In this document: piece by piece, positions 8,134-14,967 of the stretch
How positions within the stretch are numbered: the stretch's first letter is position 1
Layout of the letters: each line of letters opens with the position of its first letter
Assembly (NCBI GenBank): GCA_016290335.1
Contig: JAEETM010000082.1
Span: 1 to 14,967, forward strand
From: Treponema sp.
Lineage (GTDB): Bacteria; Spirochaetota; Spirochaetia; Treponematales; Treponemataceae
Reading direction: 5' to 3'
Length of the DNA: 14,967 nt
Position numbers and translations under genes: made by a program
The notes under the pieces: generated by a model
What the model saw: the letters and a program-made list of their open reading frames with translations, nothing else
Told to the model about the DNA's origin: nothing
Databases searched by the model: none

Positions 8134-8832
8134 TCATTTTCCCAAGCCATTCCTTACTTTTCTTACTTTTCTATATGCATTGATAGCCAAATTCAGCATA
8201 TCTGTACTACAAAATTTTTTTTGGCTATGCGTTATATTGGAACCGTGAACCCTGCGCAAATAAAGAACTTCCTCTATGCAGTGACTCTTATCTACCTTAT
8301 AAAATTTAAGCCTTAAATTCCAGTCCATGTCTTCACTATATTCCAAATTTTCATCGAACAAGCCAATTTCATCAAACAGTCTGGCATCTATCAGCGCAGT
8401 CGGCAAATCCCAATTTATAACTGTTTGTAACAGATCTTTTTGCTGTTCATTTAGCTCATCTTCCGGAATATCGGTAAAGTTCTTGTAAATTGTATAAACA
8501 ATGCGGCATTCCGGATGCGCCCGTAAATAATCTACCTGTTTCTGAAGTTTACCCTCTTTCCACAGATCATCGGAATCAAGGGTAGCAATCCACTTTCCCT
8601 TAGCCGCTTTAATGGCTGTATTTCGCGCTTTGGATATGCCTCCGTGCGCCTGATAAATGTAACGGATTCCCTCGTACTTCTTCACAATTTCTTTCGTGTT
8701 ATCCGTAGAACCATCATCCACAAGAATGATTTCATAATCCCTGAACGTCTGTCTTTGTATACTGTCTAAGGCATCTTTTAGAAAATGAGCACGATTATAG
8801 GTTACCACGATTACAGAAATCAAAGGATCCAT
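8134..8832 (-). CDS. GT2 family glycosyltransferase (paralogue copy B)
   Basis: I place the start at the ATG at 8832 (MDPLISV, 232 residues), not the GTG at 8841, because three other paralogues (A, D, E) begin M-D/E-PLISV and a GGTGGAA site precedes this ATG. DDGSTDN, LDSDDLW and a SEDMDWN acidic motif are all present, as is LRRVHGSNIT. The first 119 bases of the gene are identical to copy D except that the match starts one base before the ATG, a sign of recent gene conversion. The protein appears intact. It lies in the middle of the paralogue block, 50 bases downstream of copy C. Confidence 0.9.
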   Translation of the reverse strand: MDPLISVIVVTYNRAHFLKDALDSIQRQTFRDYEIILVDDGSTDNTKEIVKKYEGIRYIYQAHGGISKARNTAIKAAKGKWIATLDSDDLWKEGKLQKQVDYLRAHPECRIVYTIYKNFTDIPEDELNEQQKDLLQTVINWDLPTALIDARLFDEIGLFDENLEYSEDMDWNLRLKFYKVDKSHCIEEVLYLRRVHGSNITHSQKKFCSTDMLNLAINAYRKVRKVRNGLGK

Positions 8833-8833
8833 A
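8714..8833. repeat. 120-bp exact repeat, copy in GT2 B
   Basis: Identical base for base, by my reading, to 10201-10320. It covers the start codon and first ~39 codons of copy B. The match ends at a sharp boundary on the upstream side (ATAACTTCC here, ATACCATAC in copy D). Confidence 0.9.
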
Positions 8834-8882
8834 ACTTCCACCTTATCTTCTAGAATTCATTGCAGGCTTACATACCCTTCAA

Positions 8883-9572
8883 TTATTTCCTCATTTTCCT
8901 GACTTTTCGGTACGCATCCAGAGCCAAATCCCTTATATCCGAACTGTAGAGTTCTCTTCTGACATTCGAAATATTGGAAACGTGAACCCTGCGAAAATAA
9001 AGAATTTCATAAATACAGTGTTCCATATTTATATTGTAAAATTTTAGACGGAAATTCCATTCTGTATCATCATTTGGCTCCCAGGTTTTATCAAACAGAC
9101 CAACCTCTCCAAACAGCCTGGCATCTACCAATGCGCTTGGTAAATACCATTTTATATCGTCCGTTTGCAAAAGTTCTTTTTGTCGCTCGTCAAGTTCATT
9201 TTCCGGAATATTGGTAAAGTTTTTGAACTCCGTATACACAATACGGCAATCAGGATGTGTCGCTAAAAAATCCACCTGCTTTTGCAGCTTGTCTTCCATC
9301 CACAGATCATCGGAATCAAGAAACGCGATCCACTTGCCCCTTGCAACTTTAACCGCAGTATTACGTGCCCCGGCAATGCCAACATGATCCAGATAAATAT
9401 AACGGGCATCTTCGTATTTCTTCATAATTTCCCGTGTGTCGTCTGTAGAGCCATCATCTACCACAATAATTTCAAAATCCCGGAACGTCTGTCTTTTTAT
9501 GCTCTCCAACGCTTCTTCAATATAAGCGGCACGATTATAGGTAGCCATAATTATTGAAATTAAAGGGGTCAT
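8883..9572 (-). CDS. GT2 family glycosyltransferase (paralogue copy C, most divergent)
   Basis: 229 residues beginning MTPLISIIMATYNRAAYIEEAL, less like the others than they are like each other. DDGSTDD, FLDSDDLW and NDDTEWN show an intact GT-A active site. The C-terminal FRRVHVSNIS motif is followed by a short basic tail (YRKVRKMRK). An excellent AAGGAGG site lies ten bases ahead of the ATG, so it may be the best translated of the set. It lies between frameshifted copy D and copy B, consistent with serial duplication. Sugar specificity unknown. Confidence 0.9.
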   Translation of the reverse strand: MTPLISIIMATYNRAAYIEEALESIKRQTFRDFEIIVVDDGSTDDTREIMKKYEDARYIYLDHVGIAGARNTAVKVARGKWIAFLDSDDLWMEDKLQKQVDFLATHPDCRIVYTEFKNFTNIPENELDERQKELLQTDDIKWYLPSALVDARLFGEVGLFDKTWEPNDDTEWNFRLKFYNINMEHCIYEILYFRRVHVSNISNVRRELYSSDIRDLALDAYRKVRKMRK

Positions 9573-9621
9573 GTTTAGCTTGCCTCCTTCCCGAAATTGA
9601 TATAACTCGATTTATTTTCAT

Positions 9622-10319
9622 TCACTTTGTTAATTCTTTCCCTGGTCTTTTTGTTTTTCTATAAGAGTCTAATACCATTTTCCAAAATTCCATATTACTA
9701 ACTTTTTTAGTAGTATTTGAGATATTTGAACCGTGAATTCTACGCAGATAAAGAGCTTCTTCCAGACAGTGCACTATATCTACCTTAAAAAACCGGAGGC
9801 GCAGATTCCAGTCCGTATCTTCACCATATGGCATGTCTTCATCAAACATGCCAATTTCATGAAACAACCTGACATCTATCAACGCACTTGGCAAACACCT
9901 GTCCATTTCAGAATTTAACAGTTCTTTTTGCCGCTCGTTCATTTCGCTTTCTGAAATATCTGTGAAATTATGAACTGCTGTATATACAATACGACAATAC
10001 GGATGCGCCGCCAAATAGGCCACCTGCTTCTGCAATTTATCCTCTTTCCACATGTCATCCGAATCAAGAAATGCAATCATTTTCCCTTTGCAGCTGTAAC
10101 TGCTGTGTTACGTGCTTTGGAAATGCCACCATGCTCCTGAAAAATATAATGAACGCTCTCGTATTTTTCCGCTATTTCTTTCGTGTTATCTGTAGAACCG
10201 TCATCCACAAGAATGATTTCATAATCCCTGAACGTCTGTCTTTGTATACTGTCTAAGGCATCTTTTAGAAAATGAGCACGATTATAGGTTACCACGATTA
10301 CAGAAATCAAAGGATCCAT
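9622..10319 (-). pseudogene. GT2 family glycosyltransferase (paralogue copy D), frameshifted
   Basis: The gene reads from the ATG at 10319 through ARNTAVTAAKGK and stops at a TGA at 10077-10079. The rest (IAFLDSDDMW to the end at 9622) is in the -1 frame. Compared with copies A, B and E (AAKGKWIA), one G of the Trp codon TGG is lost, giving AAG GGA AAA TGA. The break lies between the nucleotide-binding half and the metal-binding DSDD half, so neither piece should work alone. The stop overlaps an in-frame ATG (ATGA), and a G GGA AAA slippery heptamer lies just ahead, so translational rescue is possible. Otherwise this is a fresh pseudogene. The 5' end is identical to copy B over 120 bases, while the 3' end resembles copy E. 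Confidence 0.8.
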
Positions 10320-10320
10320 A
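10201..10320. repeat. 120-bp exact repeat, copy in GT2 D
   Basis: Matches 8714-8833 without a difference that I can find. It overlaps the 54-bp repeat by six bases at the start codon, so copy D switches its closest relative exactly at its translation start. Confidence 0.9.
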
Positions 10321-10368
10321 CCATACTCCCATCACAATTAATATGACAGTTCGTTAGCCGTTACTTAT
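10315..10368. repeat. 54-bp exact repeat, copy between pqqD-like gene and GT2 D
   Basis: Identical to 11488-11541. On the minus strand it holds the last codon and stop (TAA) of the PqqD-like gene, a 41-base spacer, the ribosome binding site GGGAG and the ATG of copy D. Confidence 0.92.
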
Positions 10369-10777
10369 CCTTCAATTTCGGCCAGCCTACATTCATATCA
10401 ACATCATGCACCGGGTCGGCCAGCAGCAAATCCGACATCTCCGCGAACATATCCAATTTTAAATCAAAACCGTCTTCTGCAATTTCCTTTGCCAGCGGTT
10501 CCGCTCCCCCGGAAACGGAAGGACCGCATACAATGATTTCTTTATCCAATAATTCCGCGACAAAGTTATGTACACGCTCTGCAATATCAGGAGGGCACTG
10601 GGGCAACGCTTTGACTGCGGTTAAAATTTCATCAACATTCTTTCCGGCTATGATACGATCCAGAATGGCAGAGGCCAGCAAACCCATTCCGTAATACATA
10701 CCGGTTTGGTAATTAATCACCACAGCCTGTCCGTCTGCATAATCATAAAACATCTTTTCTTCATTTAATTTGTACAT
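10361..10777 (-). CDS. PqqD-like protein with C-terminal extension
   Basis: 138 residues. The first ~85 fit the PqqD fold (DGQAVVINYQTGMYYGMG at 15-32, ILDRIIAGKNVDEIL at 38-52, then a helix AERVHNFVAELLDKEII). PqqD proteins bind the leader of a ribosomal peptide and present it to its modifying enzymes. The extension ends in MSDLLLADPVHDVDMN..GWP (114-133), which I recall in long PqqD proteins located near HprK-like kinases and GT2 genes. The AAGGAGG site 7 bases before the ATG is near ideal. It starts 13 bases after copy E and ends 41 bases before copy D. No obvious precursor peptide is adjacent, so the binding partner is unknown; it could instead help recruit the kinase or transferases. Confidence 0.8.
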   Translation of the reverse strand: MYKLNEEKMFYDYADGQAVVINYQTGMYYGMGLLASAILDRIIAGKNVDEILTAVKALPQCPPDIAERVHNFVAELLDKEIIVCGPSVSGGAEPLAKEIAEDGFDLKLDMFAEMSDLLLADPVHDVDMNVGWPKLKDK

Positions 10778-10790
10778 GTCAAATCCTCCT

Positions 10791-11492
10791 TCATTTATTT
10801 TTTAAAATTACCTGCTTTTTAGTTTTTCTATAAGCCTCTATTACCATCTTCCAAAATTCCAAATTGCTAATTTCTTTAGTTGTAACAGAGATATTCGAGC
10901 CGTGGACCTTACGTAAATAGAGAACCTCATTTATGTAGTGCCCCATTTCTACCTTAAAAAAGCTAAGTCGAAAAACCCAGTCAATATCCTCGCCCCAGAC
11001 CTTCGCTTCATCATACAACCCGATTTCATCAAACAGTTTAGCATCTATTAACGCACTCGGCAAATAACGCTTATCTCCTGATGTTTGCATAAGATTGTTT
11101 TGTTGTTTGTTAAGTTCATCTATCGGAATATCGGTATAGTTATGAAATGCGGTAAACACAATCCGGCAATCAGGATGAGCCTCTAAATAGGCTACCTGTT
11201 TCTGCAATTTCTCCTCTTTCCACATATCATCCGAATCAAGGGTGGCAATCCATTTCCCCCTGGCGGCTTTAATGGCTGTATTACGTGCTTTGGAAATACC
11301 TGCGTGCTCCTGATATATATAATGAATTCCTTTATACTGGCCCACTATCTCCTTTGTGTTATCCGTAGAACCGTCATCTACTAAAATGATTTCATAATCC
11401 TTGAATGTTTGTCCTACTATGCTGTCCAGGGCATCCTTAAGAAAATGTGCACGATTATAGGTTACCACTATCACAGAAATCAAAGGCTCCAT
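10791..11492 (-). CDS. GT2 family glycosyltransferase (paralogue copy E)
   Basis: 233 residues beginning MEPLISVIVVTYNRAHFLKDAL. DDGSTDN, TLDSDDMW, GEDIDW and LRKVHGSNIS are intact, so it should be active, unlike its close relative D. The C-terminal segment LEFWKMVIEAYRKTKK closely parallels copy D. Its 5' flank is the second copy of the 54-bp repeat, including ribosome binding site GGGAG. It is the first GT2 of the block in transcription order and lies 13 bases ahead of the PqqD-like gene. Substrates not assignable. Confidence 0.9.
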   Translation of the reverse strand: MEPLISVIVVTYNRAHFLKDALDSIVGQTFKDYEIILVDDGSTDNTKEIVGQYKGIHYIYQEHAGISKARNTAIKAARGKWIATLDSDDMWKEEKLQKQVAYLEAHPDCRIVFTAFHNYTDIPIDELNKQQNNLMQTSGDKRYLPSALIDAKLFDEIGLYDEAKVWGEDIDWVFRLSFFKVEMGHYINEVLYLRKVHGSNISVTTKEISNLEFWKMVIEAYRKTKKQVILKNK

Positions 11493-11541
11493 ACCATACT
11501 CCCATCACAATTAATATGACAGTTCGTTAGCCGTTACTTAT
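11488..11541. repeat. 54-bp exact repeat, copy upstream of GT2 E
   Basis: Identical to 10315-10368. It still carries the last bases and stop of a PqqD-like gene (AT AAG TAA), although the gene now upstream is an unrelated glycosyltransferase. It therefore looks like a scar of a duplicated PqqD-GT2 unit. Confidence 0.9.
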
Positions 11542-11562
11542 AATCTTAAAAGTATAATAATT

Positions 11563-12509
11563 TTAATCACTATTGCTTATTCTTAACGCTTTTAACATAT
11601 AATCCCTTTTTAAATTTTTAACTTTATTTTGATAATGTATTATCAAATCAGCTAACACTTTAACACCCACTAAATGTTCACCTATAGTGGGATCCGTTAG
11701 CTTCTTTAGAAAAAAGCCGTCCCCATAGCGATAATCTATTTCTTTCTGTATCTGTAATAATTGTTTGTCGCTTCTACCTTTTTCCCAATTCTCATGATAC
11801 AAGCCAATTTCTTGTGAATTTGGCGTATATATCAGAAACTCAAATCCTTCTGCCACAACAACCGGAATACCGGCAACGATTCCATCGCTTTCAGCCATAA
11901 ATCATCCTCATACAAACAAGTACGCTTAATGACTTCCATATCCAGTAAATCCTGAACACCGGAAAAGAGCGTTGTCGGATATAAAACACCTCCATCCCCG
12001 ATTGCACTTAACTGTAAAGAAGGTCTTGAAATAAAAGCGTCTATACCTATAGGCCATGATTTACAAGAAGGGATTTCCCTATCCTGCGATACAGGTATTA
12101 AACAGGCCCTTGCTGCAGAAACAGCATCCGGATGAAGTAAATAGGAACGATACAGATTTTCAATACGCTGGGGTGGATACACTACATCGTCGTCAACGGT
12201 AATTATAAGAGCATCCGGATATTCTTTAAATGCCCAGAAATATTTTTTATGCGATTTCAGGTCCTCTTCACACCAACGGATGGAAAGATTTTTTTCTGCT
12301 GCAAGCCGCCGAAGATTTACAGGCAAATCATCCAGCTTGTTAGGAAAATCAGGCTCCGCCAGCCATAAGATAACTTCGTCCGGTAACTTTGTCTGCTTAT
12401 AAATCGATTTAAGAGCAAGGACAGCACTATGGATCCTGGGTGGATACGATGTCATAGATACAATTATTCTTTTTGATTTGAAAACAGATGCCTTTCCTAT
12501 TATATCCAT
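11563..12509 (-). pseudogene. Glycosyltransferase split by a one-base frameshift
   Basis: The first frame encodes KRIIVSMTSYPPRIHSAVLA, DEVILWLAEPDFPNKLDDLP, IITVDDDVVYPP (metal-binding DDD near residue 106), GDGGVLYPTTLF and LYEDDLWLKAMESL. It then runs into wrong-frame residues and stops at 11832. The continuation GIPVVVAEGFEFLIYTPNSQE to the end at 11563 is one frame over, so a base is missing near 11865-11880. The whole resembles small polysaccharide-locus glycosyltransferases and the C-terminal part of the PIG-L fusion. I prefer the ATG at 12509 over the TTG at 12551 because a good AGGAG lies 8 bases ahead. Nearly all of the GT-A core is before the break, so a shortened product cannot be excluded. 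A sequencing error is possible. Confidence 0.75.
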
Positions 12510-12512
12510 TAG

Positions 12513-12522
12513 CCTTTCTCCT
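12513..12522 (-). promoter_or_regulatory. Ribosome binding site deciding the start at 12509
   Basis: AGGAGAAAGG on the minus strand ends 3 bases before the ATG at 12509, with the AGGAG core 8 bases away. It supports a start 29 bases after the nucleotidyltransferase stop, instead of the overlapping TTG at 12551, which has no such site. Confidence 0.7.
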
Positions 12523-12538
12523 ATACCTGCCAAATTAA

Positions 12539-13747
12539 CTACAGTCCCCAATTTGACAGCATATCTTCCTTTTTCTTAATTGTTTCCTTACCATAAGCAC
12601 CTTTTAAAAGAGGCACCAGGTTTCCTGTTCCGATTTTATATATAAATCTCCAACACCAGGCAAGCAGCAATAAATACGGTCTTCCATTCAGGAAATAACA
12701 GTAAGGCAGTGCGCGCATTTCTTCATATGGCAAAAATGCATGCCGCAAAAAAACACGTATACTTGAGCCAGAGGTTTTTTTATAATGCATTTTATTAAAA
12801 ATAGGATTTTCTTTATTCTCTTCGTCATTTGACCCAAATAAGCCGCCAACAAAAACTTTTTCTGTAAAACTGCTATAAAACTCTTCATCCAGTTCTAACC
12901 TGCAGATGGGTACTTGTACGTTAAACCACTGCTCACAAAACGCAAAACATGTCTGAGAAAATTTTTCCAGATTTAATTCTTTAAACCACAATTCTGCCTG
13001 CTGCCAATTAATATCCGGTTGTGCAGCAAGCACTGCCACATCCATAAACTGACGAAAGCCAACGCCTTGTTCTAACAAATGTTTTCTTAAATGGAGCAAA
13101 ATATATACCAGGTGATAAGTCAAATCAAGTTTACGCTGCATTTTACCGTTTTGTACTATTGCGTATTCCCAAGCCCTGTCTCCCCAGGCCTGAATGGATT
13201 CCAATTCAACACTATGGGCATAAATCAGTCTGTGATGCAGTTCTATCACCATTTCGTTTTTAGCAATAATCCACTCGCCAGGAGTTTGAGATATAATTTT
13301 GAAGCCCAAACTGACCAATGCTTCACAGGCTCGCTGTTTGTCCTCCGGATGAACTAACAAATCCAAATCTCCCATTGTTCTTTGGGCAGGTGCAGGGTAA
13401 AATATTGCTGCTTCAGTACCCTTAAAAATAAGATACGGGATGTTCTCCTTTTGAAATTCTGCATCTATTTGATTCAGAAGCGCCAGACGTTTAGAATACA
13501 AAAAAATATTATAAAAGCACCCCTGTTTCCACTTCTTTTTTACTTCCGCCGGCAAATCAGACTGAGCAATCCTGTTTTTGCACTGATGATATATAATGCC
13601 ACTCAGCTCTTGATCCTGTCCAATTTTATCCAGAACAGACCAGTTCAAATTTTCCGGTACTGCAGTCGCCCTTTTATTCAAATGATCTGCCAGAATTTGC
13701 AAGAAAAAAACTTTCTCTTTTTGCAGCAATAAATTTTCTGTAGTCAT
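12539..13747 (-). CDS. Nucleotidyltransferase family protein (intact copy)
   Basis: 402 residues from the ATG at 13747, which has AAGG six bases ahead; the TTG at 13777 would add ten residues without a clear site. IPYLIFKG (103-110), QRTMGDLDLLVHPED (122-136) and EMVIELHHRLIY (165-176) give the KG, DxD and E residues of the pol-beta-like fold, so the enzyme looks competent to transfer a nucleotidyl group or act on a nucleotide sugar. The C-terminal half is helical with aromatic-rich segments. A homologue in the pseudomycoidin lasso cluster acts on a phosphorylated peptide and is reported to attach sugars. By analogy this may act after the HprK-like kinase, but the substrate here is unknown. 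The second copy at 4369-5526 has lost several of these residues. Confidence 0.85.
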   Translation of the reverse strand: MTTENLLLQKEKVFFLQILADHLNKRATAVPENLNWSVLDKIGQDQELSGIIYHQCKNRIAQSDLPAEVKKKWKQGCFYNIFLYSKRLALLNQIDAEFQKENIPYLIFKGTEAAIFYPAPAQRTMGDLDLLVHPEDKQRACEALVSLGFKIISQTPGEWIIAKNEMVIELHHRLIYAHSVELESIQAWGDRAWEYAIVQNGKMQRKLDLTYHLVYILLHLRKHLLEQGVGFRQFMDVAVLAAQPDINWQQAELWFKELNLEKFSQTCFAFCEQWFNVQVPICRLELDEEFYSSFTEKVFVGGLFGSNDEENKENPIFNKMHYKKTSGSSIRVFLRHAFLPYEEMRALPYCYFLNGRPYLLLLAWCWRFIYKIGTGNLVPLLKGAYGKETIKKKEDMLSNWGL

Positions 13748-13773
13748 TAATAGCCTTGCCTCAATTATTAGCC

Positions 13774-13860
13774 TCAATCGCTTTTTGCTTTTAGAACTTC
13801 TTTAAGGAAACACTGTTTAATTCGTTTGCACGCTGACCCGGAGCCATCGCACAAACTCAT
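13774..13860 (-). CDS. Possible 28-residue Cys-containing peptide overlapping uxs stop
   Basis: An ATG at 13860 overlaps the uxs stop codon (ATGA) and opens a 28-codon frame ending at TGA 13774. The product begins [12 protein letters not shown], has three Cys (residues 4, 11 and 17) and a basic, probably helical C-terminal half. There is no strong ribosome binding site, so expression would rely on coupling to uxs. A frame this short can arise by chance, and I recognise no homologue. Confidence 0.25.
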   Translation of the reverse strand: MSLCDGSGSACKRIKQCFLKEVLKAKSD

Positions 13861-14792
13861 TTAAGCAGCGTCTCTTTAAAATACAAAATTGTTTTTTGCA
13901 GACCTTCTTCCAGCGAAATTTTCGGTTCCCAACCCAGCACCTTTTTCGCCAGGGAAATATCCGGCCTGCGCCGCACAGGGTCATCCTGGGGAAGGTCACG
14001 GTATTCCAAAGCAGAAGCGGAGCCGGTTAACCGGATCACGTTTTCCGCCAGATCCTTTACTGTTATTTCTACAGGATTCCCCAGATTCACCGGGCCTGCA
14101 AATCCCGTCGGATTATTCATCATCCGGACGAGGGCTTCTATCATGTCATCAACATAGCAGAAGCACCGGGTCTGGCTGCCGTCACCGTAAATTGTAATGC
14201 TTTCACCCTTCAGCGCCTGAAGGATAAAGTTGGAAACCACCCGTCCGTCGTTAGGTTCCATCCCCGGGCCATATGTGTTAAAAATGCGGACGACCCGGAT
14301 CTGAGTCCCGTATTGCCGGGCATAGTCAAAGAACAATGTCTCAGCAATCCGTTTACCCTCATCATAACAGGAGCGAATACCGATTGGATTTACGTTTCCT
14401 TTATAATCTTCCGTCTGGGGATGAACTAAAGGATCCCCGTAAATCTCACTGGTACTTGTCTGCAGAATCACAGCATTGTACTTTTTTGTCAGTTCCAGCG
14501 CATTAAGGGCGCCAAGAAAACAGGTTTTCGCAGTATGAATCGGTTCCTCCTGATAATGGACAGGACTGGCCGGACAGGCAAGATTATAAACCTGATCTAC
14601 CGGAATATCTACAGGTTCAATAATATCCTGCTGCAAAAGATGAAAACGCGGATTTTTAACTAAATCTGCAATATTTTCCATGTACCCGGTACAAAAATTA
14701 TCCAAGCACCAGACTTCATTACCTTCCTGCAACAGTCTTTTACAAAGCGCCGAGCCGAGAAAACCGGCCCCACCGGTAATCAAAATTCTCAT
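13857..14792 (-). CDS. uxs: UDP-glucuronate decarboxylase (UDP-xylose synthase)
   Basis: 311 residues, the usual length. Extended SDR fold: GGAGFLGS (7-14) binds [13 protein letters not shown] (72-81) and [14 protein letters not shown] (135-148) are near-signature UXS motifs, with catalytic Y143 and K147 and TSTSE ending in E116. DDPVRRRPD near residues 270-280 supplies the conserved Arg of the decarboxylation step. It converts UDP-glucuronate to UDP-xylose in the cytosol. The ATG has AAGGGA seven bases ahead and follows the preceding gene by 27 bases. UDP-glucuronate would come from UDP-glucose dehydrogenase, of which only a fragment is visible at the left end. A related UDP-sugar epimerase is less likely given the motifs. 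Confidence 0.9.
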   Translation of the reverse strand: MRILITGGAGFLGSALCKRLLQEGNEVWCLDNFCTGYMENIADLVKNPRFHLLQQDIIEPVDIPVDQVYNLACPASPVHYQEEPIHTAKTCFLGALNALELTKKYNAVILQTSTSEIYGDPLVHPQTEDYKGNVNPIGIRSCYDEGKRIAETLFFDYARQYGTQIRVVRIFNTYGPGMEPNDGRVVSNFILQALKGESITIYGDGSQTRCFCYVDDMIEALVRMMNNPTGFAGPVNLGNPVEITVKDLAENVIRLTGSASALEYRDLPQDDPVRRRPDISLAKKVLGWEPKISLEEGLQKTILYFKETLLK

Positions 14793-14819
14793 GTTCTATC
14801 CCTTAATCCTCTTTTCGTT

Positions 14820-14967
14820 TTACCTTTTTATCTTTGCAAAAAGATAGCGAAAATGTTGTTTAACAATTCGCATCAGCCAAACCGCCGTTTTAATCAAAAA
14901 TGCACGATTGCTTTGCAGGATACCAGTCAGCATTTTTTTCTTGAATCCCATCGGGCCAAAACTATGC
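14820..14967 (-). CDS. C-terminal end of an unidentified protein (partial)
   Basis: An open frame enters at the right edge and stops at TAA 14820-14822, giving the last 48 residues: HSFGPMGFKKKMLTG, a hydrophobic stretch around FLIKTAVWLMRIV and a strongly basic end (FRYLFAKIKR). This resembles the membrane-associated basic tail of some glycosyltransferases, but I do not recognise the family. It reads directly into the uxs ribosome binding site, so it belongs to the same operon. Confidence 0.6.
   Translation of the reverse strand, partial: HSFGPMGFKKKMLTGILQSNRAFLIKTAVWLMRIVKQHFRYLFAKIKR

Noticed and set aside
11507..11535. An imperfect dyad (TCACAATTAATATGA) and repeated TAACG in the 54-bp repeat as an operator
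   Set aside because: Weak symmetry in AT-rich DNA; the duplication of the flank explains its presence twice.
6301..13747. A lasso-peptide cluster
   Set aside because: No asparagine-synthetase-like cyclase, B2 peptidase or recognisable precursor is present; only the accessory families are.
13817..13999. A 60-residue minus-strand frame inside the uxs 3' end
   Set aside because: It is an out-of-frame reading of uxs with no family resemblance.
1..14967. Insertion sequence, integrase, tRNA or CRISPR array behind the rearrangements
   Set aside because: I saw no transposase or integrase motifs, terminal inverted repeats, tRNA-like folds or spaced short repeats; the repeats present are duplicated gene parts.

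Overview
The window is one long, single-direction gene cluster. Every credible gene lies on the minus strand, so transcription runs from position 14967 down to 1, and no gene-free stretch exceeds 150 bases. Many genes abut or overlap by 4 bases and most have AGGAG-type ribosome binding sites, so it reads like one surface-glycan or glycoconjugate operon. AT-rich DNA, strong Shine-Dalgarno sites, an O-antigen-type ABC permease and a CotH-family protein suggest a Firmicute. A diderm member such as the Negativicutes is a low-confidence guess; no marker gene in the window settles it.

Upstream part (14967 to about 11560): the basic C-terminal tail of an unidentified protein, a UDP-glucuronate decarboxylase that would supply UDP-xylose, a very small Cys-containing ORF overlapping its stop codon, an intact nucleotidyltransferase of the 'KG...DxD' pol-beta-like family, and a glycosyltransferase split by a one-base frameshift.

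Middle part (11492 to 5538): five closely related short GT2 glycosyltransferases (copies A at 5538, B at 8134, C at 8883, D at 9622 and E at 10791), one of them (D) frameshifted. Interleaved with them are a PqqD-like protein, a more distant GT2 and an HPr-kinase-like P-loop protein. Exact repeats of 54 and 120 bases show recent duplication and conversion among the GT2 copies. PqqD-like, HprK-like and nucleotidyltransferase families co-occur in phosphorylating/glycosylating lasso-peptide clusters, but no lasso cyclase or leader peptidase is visible here. The set may therefore serve a different phospho-glycosylation system.

Downstream part (5526 to 1): a second nucleotidyltransferase that appears to have lost active-site residues, a PIG-L-type deacetylase fused to a shortened glycosyltransferase domain and a coiled coil, a CotH-type kinase-like protein, and a Wzm-type ABC permease. 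The partner ATPase gene is cut off before its Walker A motif and joined out of frame to an internal piece of UDP-glucose 6-dehydrogenase.

Overall, sugar-nucleotide supply (uxs), sugar transfer (GT2 set), possible phosphoryl or nucleotidyl modification (HprK-like, CotH, nucleotidyltransferases), deacetylation (PIG-L) and export (Wzm) are consistent with building and exporting a decorated glycan or glycopeptide. Two frameshifts, a degenerate nucleotidyltransferase, a shortened GT fusion and a chimeric gene remnant show a locus that is being reshuffled and partly decaying.
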